The notes beneath the pieces were generated by a model, which had not been told where the DNA came from, searched no databases, and saw only the letters and a program-made list of their open reading frames with translations. The position numbers were made by a program, and so were the translations under genes. From Psettodes erumei (Eukaryota > Chordata > Actinopteri > Pleuronectiformes > Psettodidae), in assembly GCA_016785225.1 (NCBI GenBank), contig JAFBJZ010000422.1, forward strand, positions 5,200,001 to 5,264,000: DNA of 64,000 bases, read 5' to 3'. Below, one piece after another: positions 11,389 to 23,295 of this stretch (position 1 is the stretch's first letter; every line of letters begins with the position of its first letter).

Positions 11389-13230
11389 GTGCCTGGAGAG
11401 GCATGAAGTCCAAACTCTTCGCCGGTACAGAGAGACCCATGAGACACAAGGATGAAGACACAGTGAAGTGGGATGAGAGCGGCACTTTTAAGGACACGGA
11501 GCTCCATTGTCTTATAGCTGTGCCTCATGAATGTGCTTCTCTTTTTTTCTCAGAGCTAATGTATTTATACCATAGTGTGCCACAGCCCCTTCCTCACCCC
11601 TTTCTGCAGATTCTCTTAGTGTGATGTCCTCTTATCCAACATCTCGGCTCTCAAAGGTTATGTGCAATTATTACTAGCATTGTTTTAATTTTTACCTGTT
11701 ATGATGTGTTCCAGCTCAGTCTGTGAGAAACTACTTTGGCCAATACTCTCCTTTTTAGTTCCTTCAGCTCTCCTTTTGTATTAACTATGCTTTCCCCCCC
11801 AAAAAATGTTTGTACAAGTTGAATGAATGTTAATGGGAGACCAGGGCCTCTGTATTTTTTTTGTTTGGACAATCCTATTCAGTGTTGGAGGAGGATATTG
11901 ATTGGACAGTAAAGACTGACCGTTTTGCTCTCCCTAACATTTTGTATTAATGCTGGTCAAGAACAAACACGACGGTGACACTGCTGGAAGTTATCACATC
12001 ACTATAGTTTCTTTTAATAAGCACTTTTAAAACTTTATATATTTATAATGCAAGGTAGCTCCTTAGTGGACATTGAGACACAGTGTGTGGGTCTGGCGCC
12101 TTTCTTGTCACTGTACAACGTGTATCGACTGTTTGTCCTCAAACTGTCAGACTTTGCTTTTGTGCTCCAGCCCAGATCTCTAAGTGAAGTTTCTACGTAA
12201 TCCAAGATATTTCAGTGAATTATTGGAAAGATTTTGAAGGTAAAGATGTTTACAGAGCACATACTTTACCTAACTGAAGTGGTCAGTGAGCTGTTTCTTA
12301 CAGTGAAGATTATGCTGAGCCATTTGCAGAATGATTGTTTTGGTTTTGTACTGACATGCTTCAGAAATGTTTAAATCAGAGACTGAATTTCAGACCAAAG
12401 GTCATTAAAAAATGTTAAATTCATGAACTGGGCAGATAAAAAGTACATAGAAGTAGATCTGCACTGGTTATGAGCTGAGATTAAGTTCATATTTTTGCGC
12501 AAAGCTTCGTGCTAAAGCTTTTTTTTGTGAACTATATCAAAACTGATTATCTAGTCCAAATCCACGGTACAGTTGTCGGAGCAGAACAATGTGCAAACTA
12601 GTTGTTAAAACACTTGTATCTTTTTTTCTGTCTTTTTTTATTTTATTTTTTTACAGTTTTTGTAAACTATAGAGTTCTTTTTGCCTTGTTTGTGGGTGTT
12701 GATGGTAGTACCTGCTTGTTGTGCTGCAGCCTGGGTAGATGTAGAGGTGTGACAGACTGTTAAGAGTTAGTCATTAGATTTAGAAGAGAAGTAGAAGTGC
12801 ATATCGACAAAAGCGCTGTTAACACAGGTGCCTTCAGGCTAAAAGTGGAGGGCTGCAACAACTGGAGGCTGAATGTGGGCTTTGGTTGCACCTGGGAAAC
12901 GCCTTTACCTGAGAAGCGTAAAACCTTTGGTGTTTTCTACATAAATGAGAACTGCTTTTTTAGCTCATGTTGGTCAGCAACATTTTGGATAAATATAATG
13001 GCTGTGAATTCCCGTGTTTTCTATCGGACACCTTCTACAAGCCCCAGTAACTCAGCAAGAGCCTTTTGACACAGATGGATGTTTAAAAAAGTTCAATTTA
13101 CGTGGACTAAAAGATGGAGAATTATCTAAAAATAAAACAATCTGCAAAAAAATAGGACAAATGAAAAGACAAAAAAATGTTTTTGAAAATGTGAAGAAAT
13201 GTTTTCTATAAAGATGCTCTATGAAAATAA
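11389..13230 (+). other. Sestrin 3' UTR
   Basis: About 1.8 kb of AT-rich sequence follows the stop codon with no gene-like frame. A canonical AATAAA lies at 13131-13136, with an ATAAAG variant near 13208. Cleavage at about 13.15-13.23 kb would give a 1.8 kb 3' UTR. Earlier AATAAA-like sites (near 12987) may give shorter forms. The end point is inferred. Confidence 0.5.
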
Positions 13231-13239
13231 CCTCTGCCT

Positions 13240-14620
13240 TTTTCTTTTATATACATACCTATATAGAACTATACCAAAGTTTTTTGCATGTTTTAGTCAA
13301 TGTGAAAATCACATAAATCCTATATTAGGATTTAATAGGTGAGCAATTCCTTGATATGTAGACTGACTTTTTACCCTCTAGTCATTTTAAATTATTCCAA
13401 TGACACTGTAAGAAACGAACAAAAAGTGTTTCCAAAGTCAGGAAGGATCTCAACTGATCCAGTTTCATTTGGACTGTGTTTTATTTACGTACAGCACAAG
13501 CAGACCCGGAGTGGATAATTTGGAGAAACGGGAAAATTCCCTGTGGACGGGACTGGCCTTTTACGTTGTGCCCTAACGTAATGCACCCTGAGCTCACAGG
13601 AGCCCAGCCCAGGAGGTTACAATTGGTCACCTCTTCGATGACGTCATTACATCTGAGCCCTGATATGGTTGATTTTTCCGCGACGGGAAGTCAAGAGTTC
13701 GATGCGAGACTAAACGAAAAAGCCCGACTAATGAAACATAAAGCTTGAGAAGCGTAAGTGGCCAAGTGTGCAAAATTGAATAAGTTTTTGATTCAAACAA
13801 GCTCGCGGCTCGTTGTAACCGTGCCGGGCACGTCACTGGGTGGAGGAGAGAACGCCTGTGAGCTAGCAGCGCAAAATGACCACCGTTCAACTTTATGAAT
13901 CAAGTCAATGAATTATGCGGTGCCACATAGCCCAGCATCTTCGTTATGAATAAGTTCTTTTGTAAATAGTATCGTCGCGACTCTGGCTGGTCCCTGCTCT
14001 GGTTAGCCATTCAGAGAGCTACTTCAGAGGGAGTGGGTAATTTCCGAGGGATCATGAAGGCATCACTGTAGATGAAGCGCTATTTTGTTTTTGGCGCCAT
14101 GTTAGAATCTTTACTATCGTCATGCTGTTTGGTTCTGACAAAACGCCCGTTTTTGGAACAACATTTGGCCTCATTCTCAATAGCTAAGTGCTACAGTATG
14201 TTACAACGGAACTAAGTGTCAAACACTGACAGTGAGAGGGAGGAAGAGCCACCAGGCACAAGCTATGAGCCCCGAATTCCTGAGTGGGCAGGTAGGATTC
14301 AGTCAATGTTTATATTATGAAGAGCGCAGCCGAGACCTATTCTGTATGAAAGGTGCCCAGAAAAAATGTTCAGCGCTGTAAGTGAAGGTTGTAAACTGAG
14401 CTGGTCTGAGCCGTAAAGCTACAGGGCTGACAGTGAGTCCCGCTCCGACCAGGTAAAACTTCATTTATGTGCTACCGTACACACTGTGTGTCCTTTCTGT
14501 GTTTACGTGGCTGGTTGAATACTGAGCACTATTCCCGGACAGCTGCGCCACCTAGTGGTAGTCCTGTAAAACTAAACACAGCCTGACATTGCCTTAAATC
14601 AACTCCAAGACAAAGTGGGT
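13240..14620. other. Intergenic space between sestrin and FOXO4 3' ends
   Basis: This stretch separates the two convergent genes. The part from about 13.5 to 14.6 kb is richer in CpG than its surroundings and contains a CRE-like TGACGTCA at 13638-13645. It has no supported open frame or recognisable domain. It could be an old repeat or an unrecognised regulatory or non-coding transcribed block. I see no further gene. Confidence 0.4.
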
Positions 14621-15238
14621 TAAACAGTTTATTTAATTTATTTCTGCTGTTCAGAACTGTTTGTCATCTCTGGCTGACTTTACAATGTGTAAAGAAAAAA
14701 AATACGGGGGGGGGGGGGTAGACATTAATCAAAAATCAGAAAAATAATTGGCGTATGCACAACTTATCATTCCCTGTCCACCCCACCCTCCCCTATGGAT
14801 TTTTTTTTAAAAACCCTTCCTGAATACTAAAATACTGTATTAAATGGGGCAAATTAAAATTTCAAAGCAAACATAGAGGGACTAACTACTACTGTAAGAA
14901 AACTCAAGAAAAAAATATGCAGACAGCTGTAATTACATAGAGGGGGAGATACAAGGGAGGTAATAACACCACACCTGGGCAACAGTAAACTAGAGACATC
15001 AAAGCCTGGGGCAGCCGATTCTCACAAACCAACCACATTAACATGCTGAGGTCTGTCCTATTAACAGTTAATAATATCTCCAACACCCATCCATTAGTGA
15101 AGAAACACAGATGGTTTGATGTACATATAACCTCCTAAAATTATTACATGTTGTCAATTAAAATAATAAGAAATTCATGCACTTTTAACAAGCTGGTCCT
15201 TTGCTTTCATATCTTTGTTTTTCAAGTGACCAGGATGC

Positions 15239-15271
15239 GTGTGTGTGTGTGTGTGTGTGTGTTGGGGGGGG
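15239..15271. repeat. (GT)n microsatellite followed by a G run
   Basis: About 12 GT units are followed by TT and an eight-base G run. This is a likely length-variable microsatellite. Confidence 0.9.
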
Positions 15272-16733
15272 TAATCATATATAGCATGTATAAAAACTTA
15301 AAAACAAAGCAGGGAAAGGACTGTTGATTGTGTGCTAACTTCTGCCACAACACTTAATCAGGATTCTTGTGCTGAATATAGAAAATTCAAAGATTCAGAC
15401 ACCCTCATGTGCACCCACTGCTTCATGACTTACTCTGGGATATGGCAGAAAAGACATCTAGCACCATAAAAAAAATAGTGGAAAAATGAGTGCTTTATAT
15501 TAATCAGAGCCTAACATATTCACATAGCTACAGTGAAATGATGAATATTACAAGTTTTAAATGTTGGGAAGTAATTTCTGATCACAAAAGATGTTGATGG
15601 TTATGAGCGAAGTAATTACATAAACATAAGACACAAAATTTAAGGGGGAGACGATGACAAAATCAATCCTGCTACAAAGTATCATCATGCTATAGTGTTT
15701 TAAATGTTGGCAGTCAAAAACAAAAATGACAGGAGAAAAAGGATAGTCTAGTACTGATAAACATGGCTGGAGAGCTAAAATTATTTCTCTGGAAAAGGGA
15801 AGTCCAATCAACTCTGAGACTGAAATGCCTCAAGCAAAACAAAACAAAGATGCGGCGTGTTGGTTTCCAGTCTGTTGTAACAAAGAAAAATGTTTTCTGA
15901 TCATGTCTGTGCAGAGTTGTCTCCCTGTTGTTTTTCTTCCGAGTGACCCTGAGAGGTAACGGTTGCATTAGTCTCATTTTGAGATGAGAAAAGTGGCATG
16001 ACAGAAGTTTTCTTTTCATCATGCTACGGTTGAGCGTAGATTTTTTTTTAAACTTGGATTTACAATTAATGCAGAAAATAATGAGGCAGATCATTAGAAA
16101 TGCTTAGTTTAAATGGTCAAGTATTAATGCACTTTGCCTTTTTCTCTAAGTCAGATGTTACAGGCATCTTTTGCAAAGCATATTTACACCGAGATACTGT
16201 ATCAGGCCCAAGCGCTCCCTAATTGCCATGCAAATGCATATATTAGTGTTCCTTTGGTTATGTAAAAAATTCTACATGCATCTCATCCTTTACAAAAATA
16301 AAAGTATAGAAAATTACCGTTAAAAATTATCTGAAAATGTTTCCTCCAATGTAAAAAAAACATCAATTGTCATTAGTAATATATTCATATGTATTAATAT
16401 CTCATTCATTACCTCCATCTAAACTGTATATTAAAACTATAATCAAATATATTCTTTTTTGTACTTCTCACACAGTGAAATAGTTTCTTGAATGTTAGTA
16501 CTGAATAATTAACGTGTGAGAGAATATTCTGACATGAAGCACCCAGAGCCCTGTCGCCCTCTCCTACCTGACAAAATATCAGGAAAATGTTAAATAGCAA
16601 AACCCTTCAAGAGGTGATTTGTCAATATTTCCTTCAAGATTTAATTTTGTTCTCCTGATAAATCTGCATAGCGTGTTGTCATGTGCATGTGTAACAATTT
16701 TACAATTAACAATTTAATTAAATTTTACAGGAT

Positions 16734-17424
16734 TTAAAGCTGCAGCGCAGAGTTTTGTGAGAATATCTTTTGTCATATTGGCTAAAACAATATTGGCCAC
16801 TTTGTCCAGACGGTAGTACACGAGAAAGACATTCTGTGGGAAAAAAACAGGCTCCTCTGGCTCCGCCTCTTGCTGTAATGCCATTTGCAAGACTCCGTTG
16901 TGTCCTAGTCAGCAGAACCAATCAGAGCCAGGAGGGGGAGTGCTTGGAATGTCAATCACTGCTAATGCAGACGCTGCCTTAAGTCCAGCCCCAACCCCTT
17001 TCCCACATATTCTCTGACTCGTAACTAGTAACTATTCCCTGGTAACTCAAGCGTTGCAAGAACACTTCCCTATTCTGCGCTTCTGGGAAGCCACGTCCAC
17101 ACTGCGGTGTAAGAACCACCAGACCCATACAACGACGTACGAATTTTATGACTCTTTAAGCATCGTAATTCTCAGGACATCCGAGAAGAACAGCATTTGT
17201 CAACAGGGAGCCGTGATGGTAGCCGCTTAGTTAGTTGTGTCAGCCTATATGGAATTATACGCTGTTTGTGACGATGTGCAAGAGCAGAAGACCGGCGCTT
17301 GTTTTTGTCACCTCCCACCAAACAGCGTCATCGCCCGACGGTTTTTCAGGGCAGTACAGAAACAAGGAGGTTTGTTCAAATTTTCAGGCCAATTGCTTGT
17401 CAAAACGCCTGACTGCAGCTTTAA
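16734..17424. mobile_element. MITE-like element with TTAAAGCTGCAG terminal inverted repeats
   Basis: The left end reads TTAAAGCTGCAG (16734-16745) and the right end CTGCAGCTTTAA (17413-17424). These are exact 12-bp reverse complements bounding 691 bp. The interior is GC-richer than its flanks and encodes no transposase. Size, perfect short inverted ends and lack of coding capacity fit a non-autonomous DNA transposon. It lies in the probable FOXO4 3' UTR. I see no clear target-site duplication. Confidence 0.55.
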
Positions 17425-18764
17425 GCCCTTCATAATGAAATGATATAACCCTAATGTGGATGTATTCTATTCTTTTAGTTTGGGGTCCCTGTGTCACAGG
17501 GAACCTAAGTGCTTTGAAAATGCACAGGCTCAAAAAAAAAAAAAATCAGGTAGACCATTTTACAGTGGAGGCATATTGCTGTCTGAGACAGTATAATACT
17601 TGGCCAACCAATCACTTGTTGGCAAATAAATTTACCCTTGAATGCCCCAAGTATGTCACAAATCACATTTCTTCATTTTGTTAGTTTAACTGCACATCAG
17701 GGATTAAAAAAAAGAAACCCTCTAACTGACATCTACCTTAACACACTGGATTGCATTAAAAATGCCAAACTGCAAATACATACCCTCTTAACTGAATCAC
17801 CAAGTATAACTGGAAAAAAGTCTTTCTCTCAAGTGAGAAATTTAATCATACATGTAATCGTAGTCCAAGTACACATTTGGGCAATATGTGTAGCCAATGT
17901 TCAATCGAATGCTTTTATACCGCCAGTCGTCACAGTCTTCCAAGTTTTTCTTACGAGGAGACCTTTCCTCTGCGGCGAGGGTGCAGGTGCAGCAGAATGC
18001 GCGCACCTCTTTCACACGATCAAACAGCATTTGGTCTGGCAATTCTTACTCTGCAAGTGTTGATGGAAAACTGGCCATTTCTCCAAAATCACGCAATCCG
18101 TTGAATCTTCACTACCAAAGCCATCAAGATCAGGGGTACCGTATTGACCCTAAAGCTATTCTGGGGAAATAGAACTGTAATATAAACTCCTGGCAGAGGG
18201 GAGTTCATGATTTGTCTTTTCACTCTAAAAACACATTATTTCACACGTCTTAAAAAATCATGAGTTCAGATTAAAAGATAAAAATGGCTAGCAGCCAAAT
18301 CGTTGCAAGTGTTACATAACCAAAAAAAAGGAGAAAGGAAGTGCATAGTAGCTTGAATCTCCTCCCTGTCCTCTGCATGTCTTGGCACATGACATGAGTG
18401 AGGTCTGGTTTTATCTTCTAAGTCCGAGAGAAGCTTCATATTTGAAAATCAGCCAGCAGGGAGGAGGAATGCACCGGTTATTTCGTCATATTGAGGTCAT
18501 CTTGATTCGAAATCAGTTCCTGCAAGACAAAATGATAGAAAGGTCCCCGTCAGGACACCAACTTACATTTCTTTCCCAGTTTCAGTTGAGCTTTCCATTA
18601 TTTTAATGTGTCACATCCTACAAACAGTCCAAACCTCTAAAATAGTCACTTTAAAATGATATAAAAGAGAGAAGCAACAAGGTCTGACATTTGTCAAGCT
18701 GAAGACCAAGTGTTAAACCAATGACTAAATAAAATGTATTCTATCAAAATTAATGAAAACCATT

Positions 18765-19055
18765 TTTTTTTTGTCAGTTGACTAATCCATCCATACACCT
18801 GAGCTCTAATGATTAATCTTTTAAATTGTTTATTGAGTCAAAATGCCAAATAATCTCTTTATTTCAGCTTCTCAAATATGAGAATTTGCCATTTATCTTG
18901 TTTTATGTTTTATATATATTAAGCGTAAATCAGACACTTTCCGATTTTTGATGGCTGAAACAAGACAATTTTCACTTTTGTCTGACATTTCTAGACTAAA
19001 TAATAATTAACAGCAGATTACTGGACAGTCAAGAAAAATCAGTAGTTGCACTCTA
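18765..19055 (-). repeat. Decayed teleost interspersed repeat (opposite orientation)
   Basis: Read on the minus strand, this has the same organisation as the copy at 5001-5178: it begins AGTGCAACTACTGATTTTT, contains TAGTCTAGAAATGTCAGAC and CAAATTCTCATATTTGAGAAGC blocks, and ends in TTAGTCAACTGAC. It lies just downstream of the FOXO4 stop codon. Confidence 0.5.
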
Positions 19056-19136
19056 GTTGTTTTAGTGTCTTTACGTGATTAAAGAAGCTGAGAGCGATCA
19101 GTGTACCTGGCTAACTTTGTGTGGTCAGCTGAGGAA

Positions 19137-21576
19137 TTAGCTGGGGACCCAGTTGTGAGCAGAGCCCTGTGTGGTTGCCGGGCTCGCGTAGCCTTGGCCC
19201 CCAGGCAGTATGGGGTCAAAGTTGAAATCAAGGCCATCTCCGTCCATGAGGTCACTGTTGATGATGAAGTCCACGTCACAATCCAGGTTTTCAGTGAACA
19301 TGTCTATGTCCAAGTCTGTGGGGAGTCGGTCCTGACCGGTGGAGAAGCAGGATGGAACCCCGAACTGACCCATCGCCTGCAGGCTTGCACCGGGATTGGC
19401 TGAGGCGATGGGCCCTCCGTGAAGCGAGCCCACACCTGGCACCGGGGCATGCTGGGTTTTGAGAGAGGAGAGCTGTGATGGGTCCTGAGACATACTTGAG
19501 AGGATCATCCCCAACCCAATCTGAGAGTGATGCTGGTGTTGTTGTTGTGGCTGTTGTTGTTGCTGCTGCTGCTGCTGCTGCTGGTGCTGTTGCTGCTGCT
19601 GGTGAAGGTGGTGCTGCTGAGGCTGCATCTGAGCCTGCAGCGCCATGGGGGCCACTGTGTTAGGCTCCAGTCCTTTACCCAAAAGCAGCTGACTGGGTTT
19701 GGACCTCACGCCCAAGGAGGATGTGCCCAAAACCACCAGCCCCCCCCCTCCAGAACTGGTCATATGGGGGTCCACCGGGGTCATCATGACATCACTGGGA
19801 GGAGGGGAGTCAGAGGTGAGCAGTGCTTCCAGACTGGAGGGCACATGGGGGCTGTAGTGGCTCCCTCGAGACCTGGAGCTGGACATGGGACTGAAGAGGG
19901 AGTTGCTGAATGTTGATGGCTCCTTGCTGCTGGGTCCACACTGAGAGATGGAGGCCTGGGTCCCAGTGTGGGTGGGGGCCTGCGGGAGGCTGGATGGTTG
20001 CAGTTGATGGAAGGAGGAGAAGCCTGAGCCTCGTGGAAGCAGGGTGGAGGCAGAGGGCAGTGGTGTGGGAGGTGCTGGAGGGGCTGTGCTGGGGCTGGCC
20101 CCTCCCTGCTGCCCAGTCATCAAAGTGAGTCCATCGATCAGATCCAGCTCCTCCATGAGGGTCTCGGTGAGGGTGGGGGTCAAGCTGCTGGCAGTGTATC
20201 TTCCCAACAGGCTGTCCTCAGGAAGGCTGTCGTCATCCTCCTGTCCAGGAGCAATGGGGGACAGACGTCCGCTCAGGGTGCTGGCGTTGGAGCTTGTGCG
20301 TGGACGGAAGGTGGTCCACATGTCAGTGTCATCCAAGCTGCCGCGGGACGAGGGGCTACTGCTGTTAACCCCCCATTTAGGAAACTGCTGGGATGAATTA
20401 GGGCTGTCTGCGCCCGCTGACCCTGTGCTGCCATCACCCTGCAGCGCCCCTGTGGCGCCCCCTAGGCTAGCCGCCCCCGCCTGCTTCTTTGTCTGCTTGG
20501 CCCTCATGCGGCTCTTCAGCAGTTTGCTGCTGTTGTCCATCGAGGCGGCCCGGCGGCGAGGTGCTTTCCCGGTCTTCCCTCCTTCTGGGTTGAGCATCCA
20601 CCAGGAGCTCTTTCCTGTTGACTCATTGTGTACCCTCAAGAATTTGTTGTGGAGTGATAAATTGTGGCGGATGGAATTCTGACAACAAGGACGAAGAAAA
20701 AAGTAAATTATGGAAAATACAGGTTGTGCAGATTAAGGGTGGGCCTATATTCATTTAACCCTGATTAATGACGACTCGTAAACATAATTAGGCACTGCCA
20801 AAGTTTGAACTATTAAATAAGCATTCAGCATCATGACAAAGACTTCTGTGATCTGAACTACTGATTCCCATTCCAGGAGTCCAACAAAGGTTGGAAACCG
20901 CTGGTGAGAACTAATGCAACAAAATTATTTGCTGAGCCAGATCTGTTAGGATTGAGTCTTTGTTGACTGACAAGACAAAACTGATTTTGCAGCAAAAAGG
21001 CATTCAAAACAGAAATGCATAAACACTAAAGAAGTATCACAAAAGTATCATGAATTATAAAGCTAAAAATCTGTGACTCTTGGCACTTAAAACATCAGTA
21101 CACCTTGTTAGATGGTGCGCCGCCCACACACTCACCTTCCAGCCAGCGGAGCTGTTGCTGTCTCCTTTGTCTCTGAAGTAAGGCACGGTTTTCACCATCC
21201 ACTCGTAGATCTGCGCCAGGGTCAGCCTCTTCTCCGGGGAGTTCTCAATGGCCTGGCTGATCAGGTCTGCGTAGCTCTGGTTCCCCCACGCGTTGCGCCG
21301 GGACGATCCTTTGCGGGGCGTCGCACCGGCTCCGCCCACGCCGGCTACGACCCCGCCCTCGGCTGACGCCGCAGCCTTCTCCGGCTCGGACGTGATTTGC
21401 TGCGGTTCGGGCTTGTCCTCATCGGCGGGCGGGGTACCGGCGGTGGACTCCGCGCCGTCAGCCCCCTCCGGTTTGACAGCCGAGATGTCCGGTCTCGGCA
21501 ATGGCCACGTGCAAGACCGGGGTCTGCTCTGCGGCTCAAAATCTGGGTCAATCGGGGGCACCGACGGCTCCTCCAT
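19137..21576 (-). CDS. foxo4: Forkhead box O transcription factor, FOXO4-type, 660 aa
   Basis: Two coding exons on the minus strand: 21576-21136 (147 codons) and 20678-19137 (513 codons plus stop). The intron splits the forkhead domain at SAGWK|NSIRHN, the standard FOXO position (donor AAG|GTGAGT, acceptor TTGTCAG). FOXO4 is an AKT-controlled nuclear activator of stress, cell-cycle and metabolic genes. The start is the ATG in GCCATGG at 21576, with an in-frame TGA just upstream. Visible features are the first AKT site RPRSCTW (Thr23), the forkhead domain from RRNAWGNQSYADLISQAI to WWMLNPEGG, the second AKT site and nuclear signal RRRAASMD (Ser193), the third AKT site RPRTSSNAS (Ser277), an LxxLL-like LEALL before TSDSPPPSDVMMTPVDP, a Gln/His-rich tract at about residues 496-530 and the C-terminal acidic activation segment NSDLMDGDGLDFNFDP. 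DPDFEPQSRPRSCTWPLPRP, NQSYA, DMWTTFRPR and LDLIDGL favour FOXO4 over FOXO1, 3 or 6. Confidence 0.93.
19531..19632 (-). repeat. foxo4: CAG/CAA trinucleotide tract coding for poly-Gln/His in FOXO4
   Basis: The plus strand shows a CTG/TTG-rich run. On the coding strand this gives long Gln runs broken by His and Pro (residues about 496-530). Part is pure CAG (seven or more units at about 19562-19582), which is prone to length change. Human FOXO4 has no comparable tract that I recall, so it may be lineage-specific. Confidence 0.85.
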
Positions 21577-23200
21577 GGCGATCCGTTGAACTTCCACTCA
21601 ACCACAAAGATGGGAATCACCTCCAAAGTTTAAAGTTAACTATGAGGGGATGATGCGTTAAAAACGGGAAAAAACACTTCCTGACACAAAACAAGATGCT
21701 TCACGCGCTGAGTCCCCTAGAAAAGAGACGTAATAATCTGGACACGCCAATAGCCTCGGTTAATCCTCAGATTGGAGATTAGGGAACCCAAATAATCTCC
21801 TTAATAGTAACTATCATAAACCTTCCGATTTATATAGAACGAAGGAGGCCTGTGATGAGAGTCTCTTTGTTTGAATGGGATAAAAACAGAAGTGACAGAG
21901 TGGCAATGAGCGCCGAAACATCTGGATCTACAGATGTTTCTTAAAATCAATTACAAAATAATGAATGTGAAATAAGGCCATTCCTGCTAAAAACAAAAAC
22001 AAAACCCTTCTCCGTTTAATATATGTTCATTAGGTAAGTGTTACAAATTAACTGTTTCTTAAATTGCGCCCACGCAATGATTTAAAATAAAAGATATTAA
22101 CATTTGTTTCGTACCGAATGTATCATAATAAATAGATTTTTTTCTGTTTCAAACACAGTTTTTTTGTTGTTTTGTTATTGTAACGCCACGAAAGCAAACA
22201 GGGATTAGCTGACTACTGTTACAAAGGAGCTTCTCAGGAGAGCCCCTGTCCGTCTCCGCTTGTAAACAACGTGATGTCTGAGCTCCCCACAGGACAAAAT
22301 ACCTCTACCCAAGTTTTTGCTTTCTTGAAAAATATCCCCGAATCACCTCGCAAACAGTAGCGAACCGGTCAGGTAGATGGAAGCGGTGTAAAAAAAAACC
22401 CCCGGCAGATTATCCGAGCCGGGGTTTTGTATAACGACTGTCTAAAAGTAAAAAAAAAAACAGTTCAGAGACGCTTTAGCCCGTCGTTAAAGCAGCTAAA
22501 CTACCAAAGAAATGTCGGTCGATGAAATGGGAACGGGATAGATAAATGTAGTTAACTGTTTAATGGCGCTTAAGTTAAGAAAAAACGCGAGGGTGAGAAA
22601 AATGTAAGAAAAGTCCGTGCCTCAGGTCTGCACGGTCCGCCACATTGCGGCCGGGCGCATGTCACCATCTGCCATGTTTCTCCACACTCCTGCCGCCGCA
22701 CACGATGCTCGAAGAGGCGGTTGTGAACACGCAGACCGGCCGTGCTCCGTCCCCGAGGTCTCGCTAAACGAGCTACGATGCGGCTCCCCGGGTGCTGGGT
22801 GAAGTTGGGTCGCCTCGGAGGTCTGTCGGCTCCCACTCGCCGCACTTTGAAAACAGCACGGCAGCCTCCCGTAACGTTAGCTGATTAAGCTCCTGCTACT
22901 CCAGAGTTTACAATCCGTGAAAAAAGTCCGCGAAAACCCGCACACAACTCCCTCCAAGTTGCCTTTTTTAATCAGCGGTGGGTTTAGTAGGAGTTTCTGT
23001 CGTCGTTGGGGTCCAAATATCCACTCCTCCGCTGTCTTTTTGACTTGTTTTGTTTTGTTTTGTTTTGACTCGAAGCGAAGACTCCCTTCTGACGTCTGTT
23101 TACCACTGTCAGGCAACGCGCTCTGCGCCTGCGTCGAGTGGATTTCTGGGAAACCGAGTCGTTCATATGACAGCACTCAGTCGTAAACAGCAGCTCGGGG
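21577..23200 (-). promoter_or_regulatory. foxo4: 5' region and CpG-rich promoter of FOXO4
   Basis: Upstream of the FOXO4 start there is an AT-rich leader, then a CpG-rich block (about 22.6-23.2 kb) that probably holds the transcription start. A perfect FOXO-binding element, GTAAACAA, lies at 22262-22269 and suggests possible autoregulation. A (TTTTG)n run occurs near 23045-23066. No upstream coding exon is supported. A 17-codon minus-strand frame near 22.62-22.67 kb may be an upstream ORF. The exact leader structure is unknown. Confidence 0.5.
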
Positions 23201-23295
23201 AGGCGACATGTAGGCTACCTGTTGCGGAGCATTACGTAACAGTTTTTTGAAAGTGTGCTAAACCCCAGGTAAATTTAGGACATTTTATTTCCGGT

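Larger units (their letters stand above)
14628..19136 (-). other. foxo4: Probable long 3' UTR of the FOXO4 gene
   Basis: No gene-like frame occurs for 4.5 kb downstream of the FOXO4 stop codon. On the minus strand two AATAAA signals sit together at 14637-14642 and 14628-14633, a plausible distal poly(A) site. FOXO genes commonly have multi-kilobase 3' UTRs. The stretch includes two transposon-derived segments (16734-17424 and 18765-19055), so part may be intergenic if a nearer signal is used, such as the minus-strand AATAAA near 18866. Confidence 0.4.

Noticed and set aside
19527..20682. Plus-strand frames of 129, 212 and shorter codons across FOXO4 exon 2
   Set aside because: They are antisense shadows of the GC-rich FOXO4 coding exon. 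Long Leu/Ala/Val runs come from the complement of the CAG tract.
21577..21597. N-terminal extension of FOXO4 starting further upstream
   Set aside because: The extension would need a GTG start. An in-frame TGA lies immediately upstream, and the ATG at 21576 has ideal context and fits the family.
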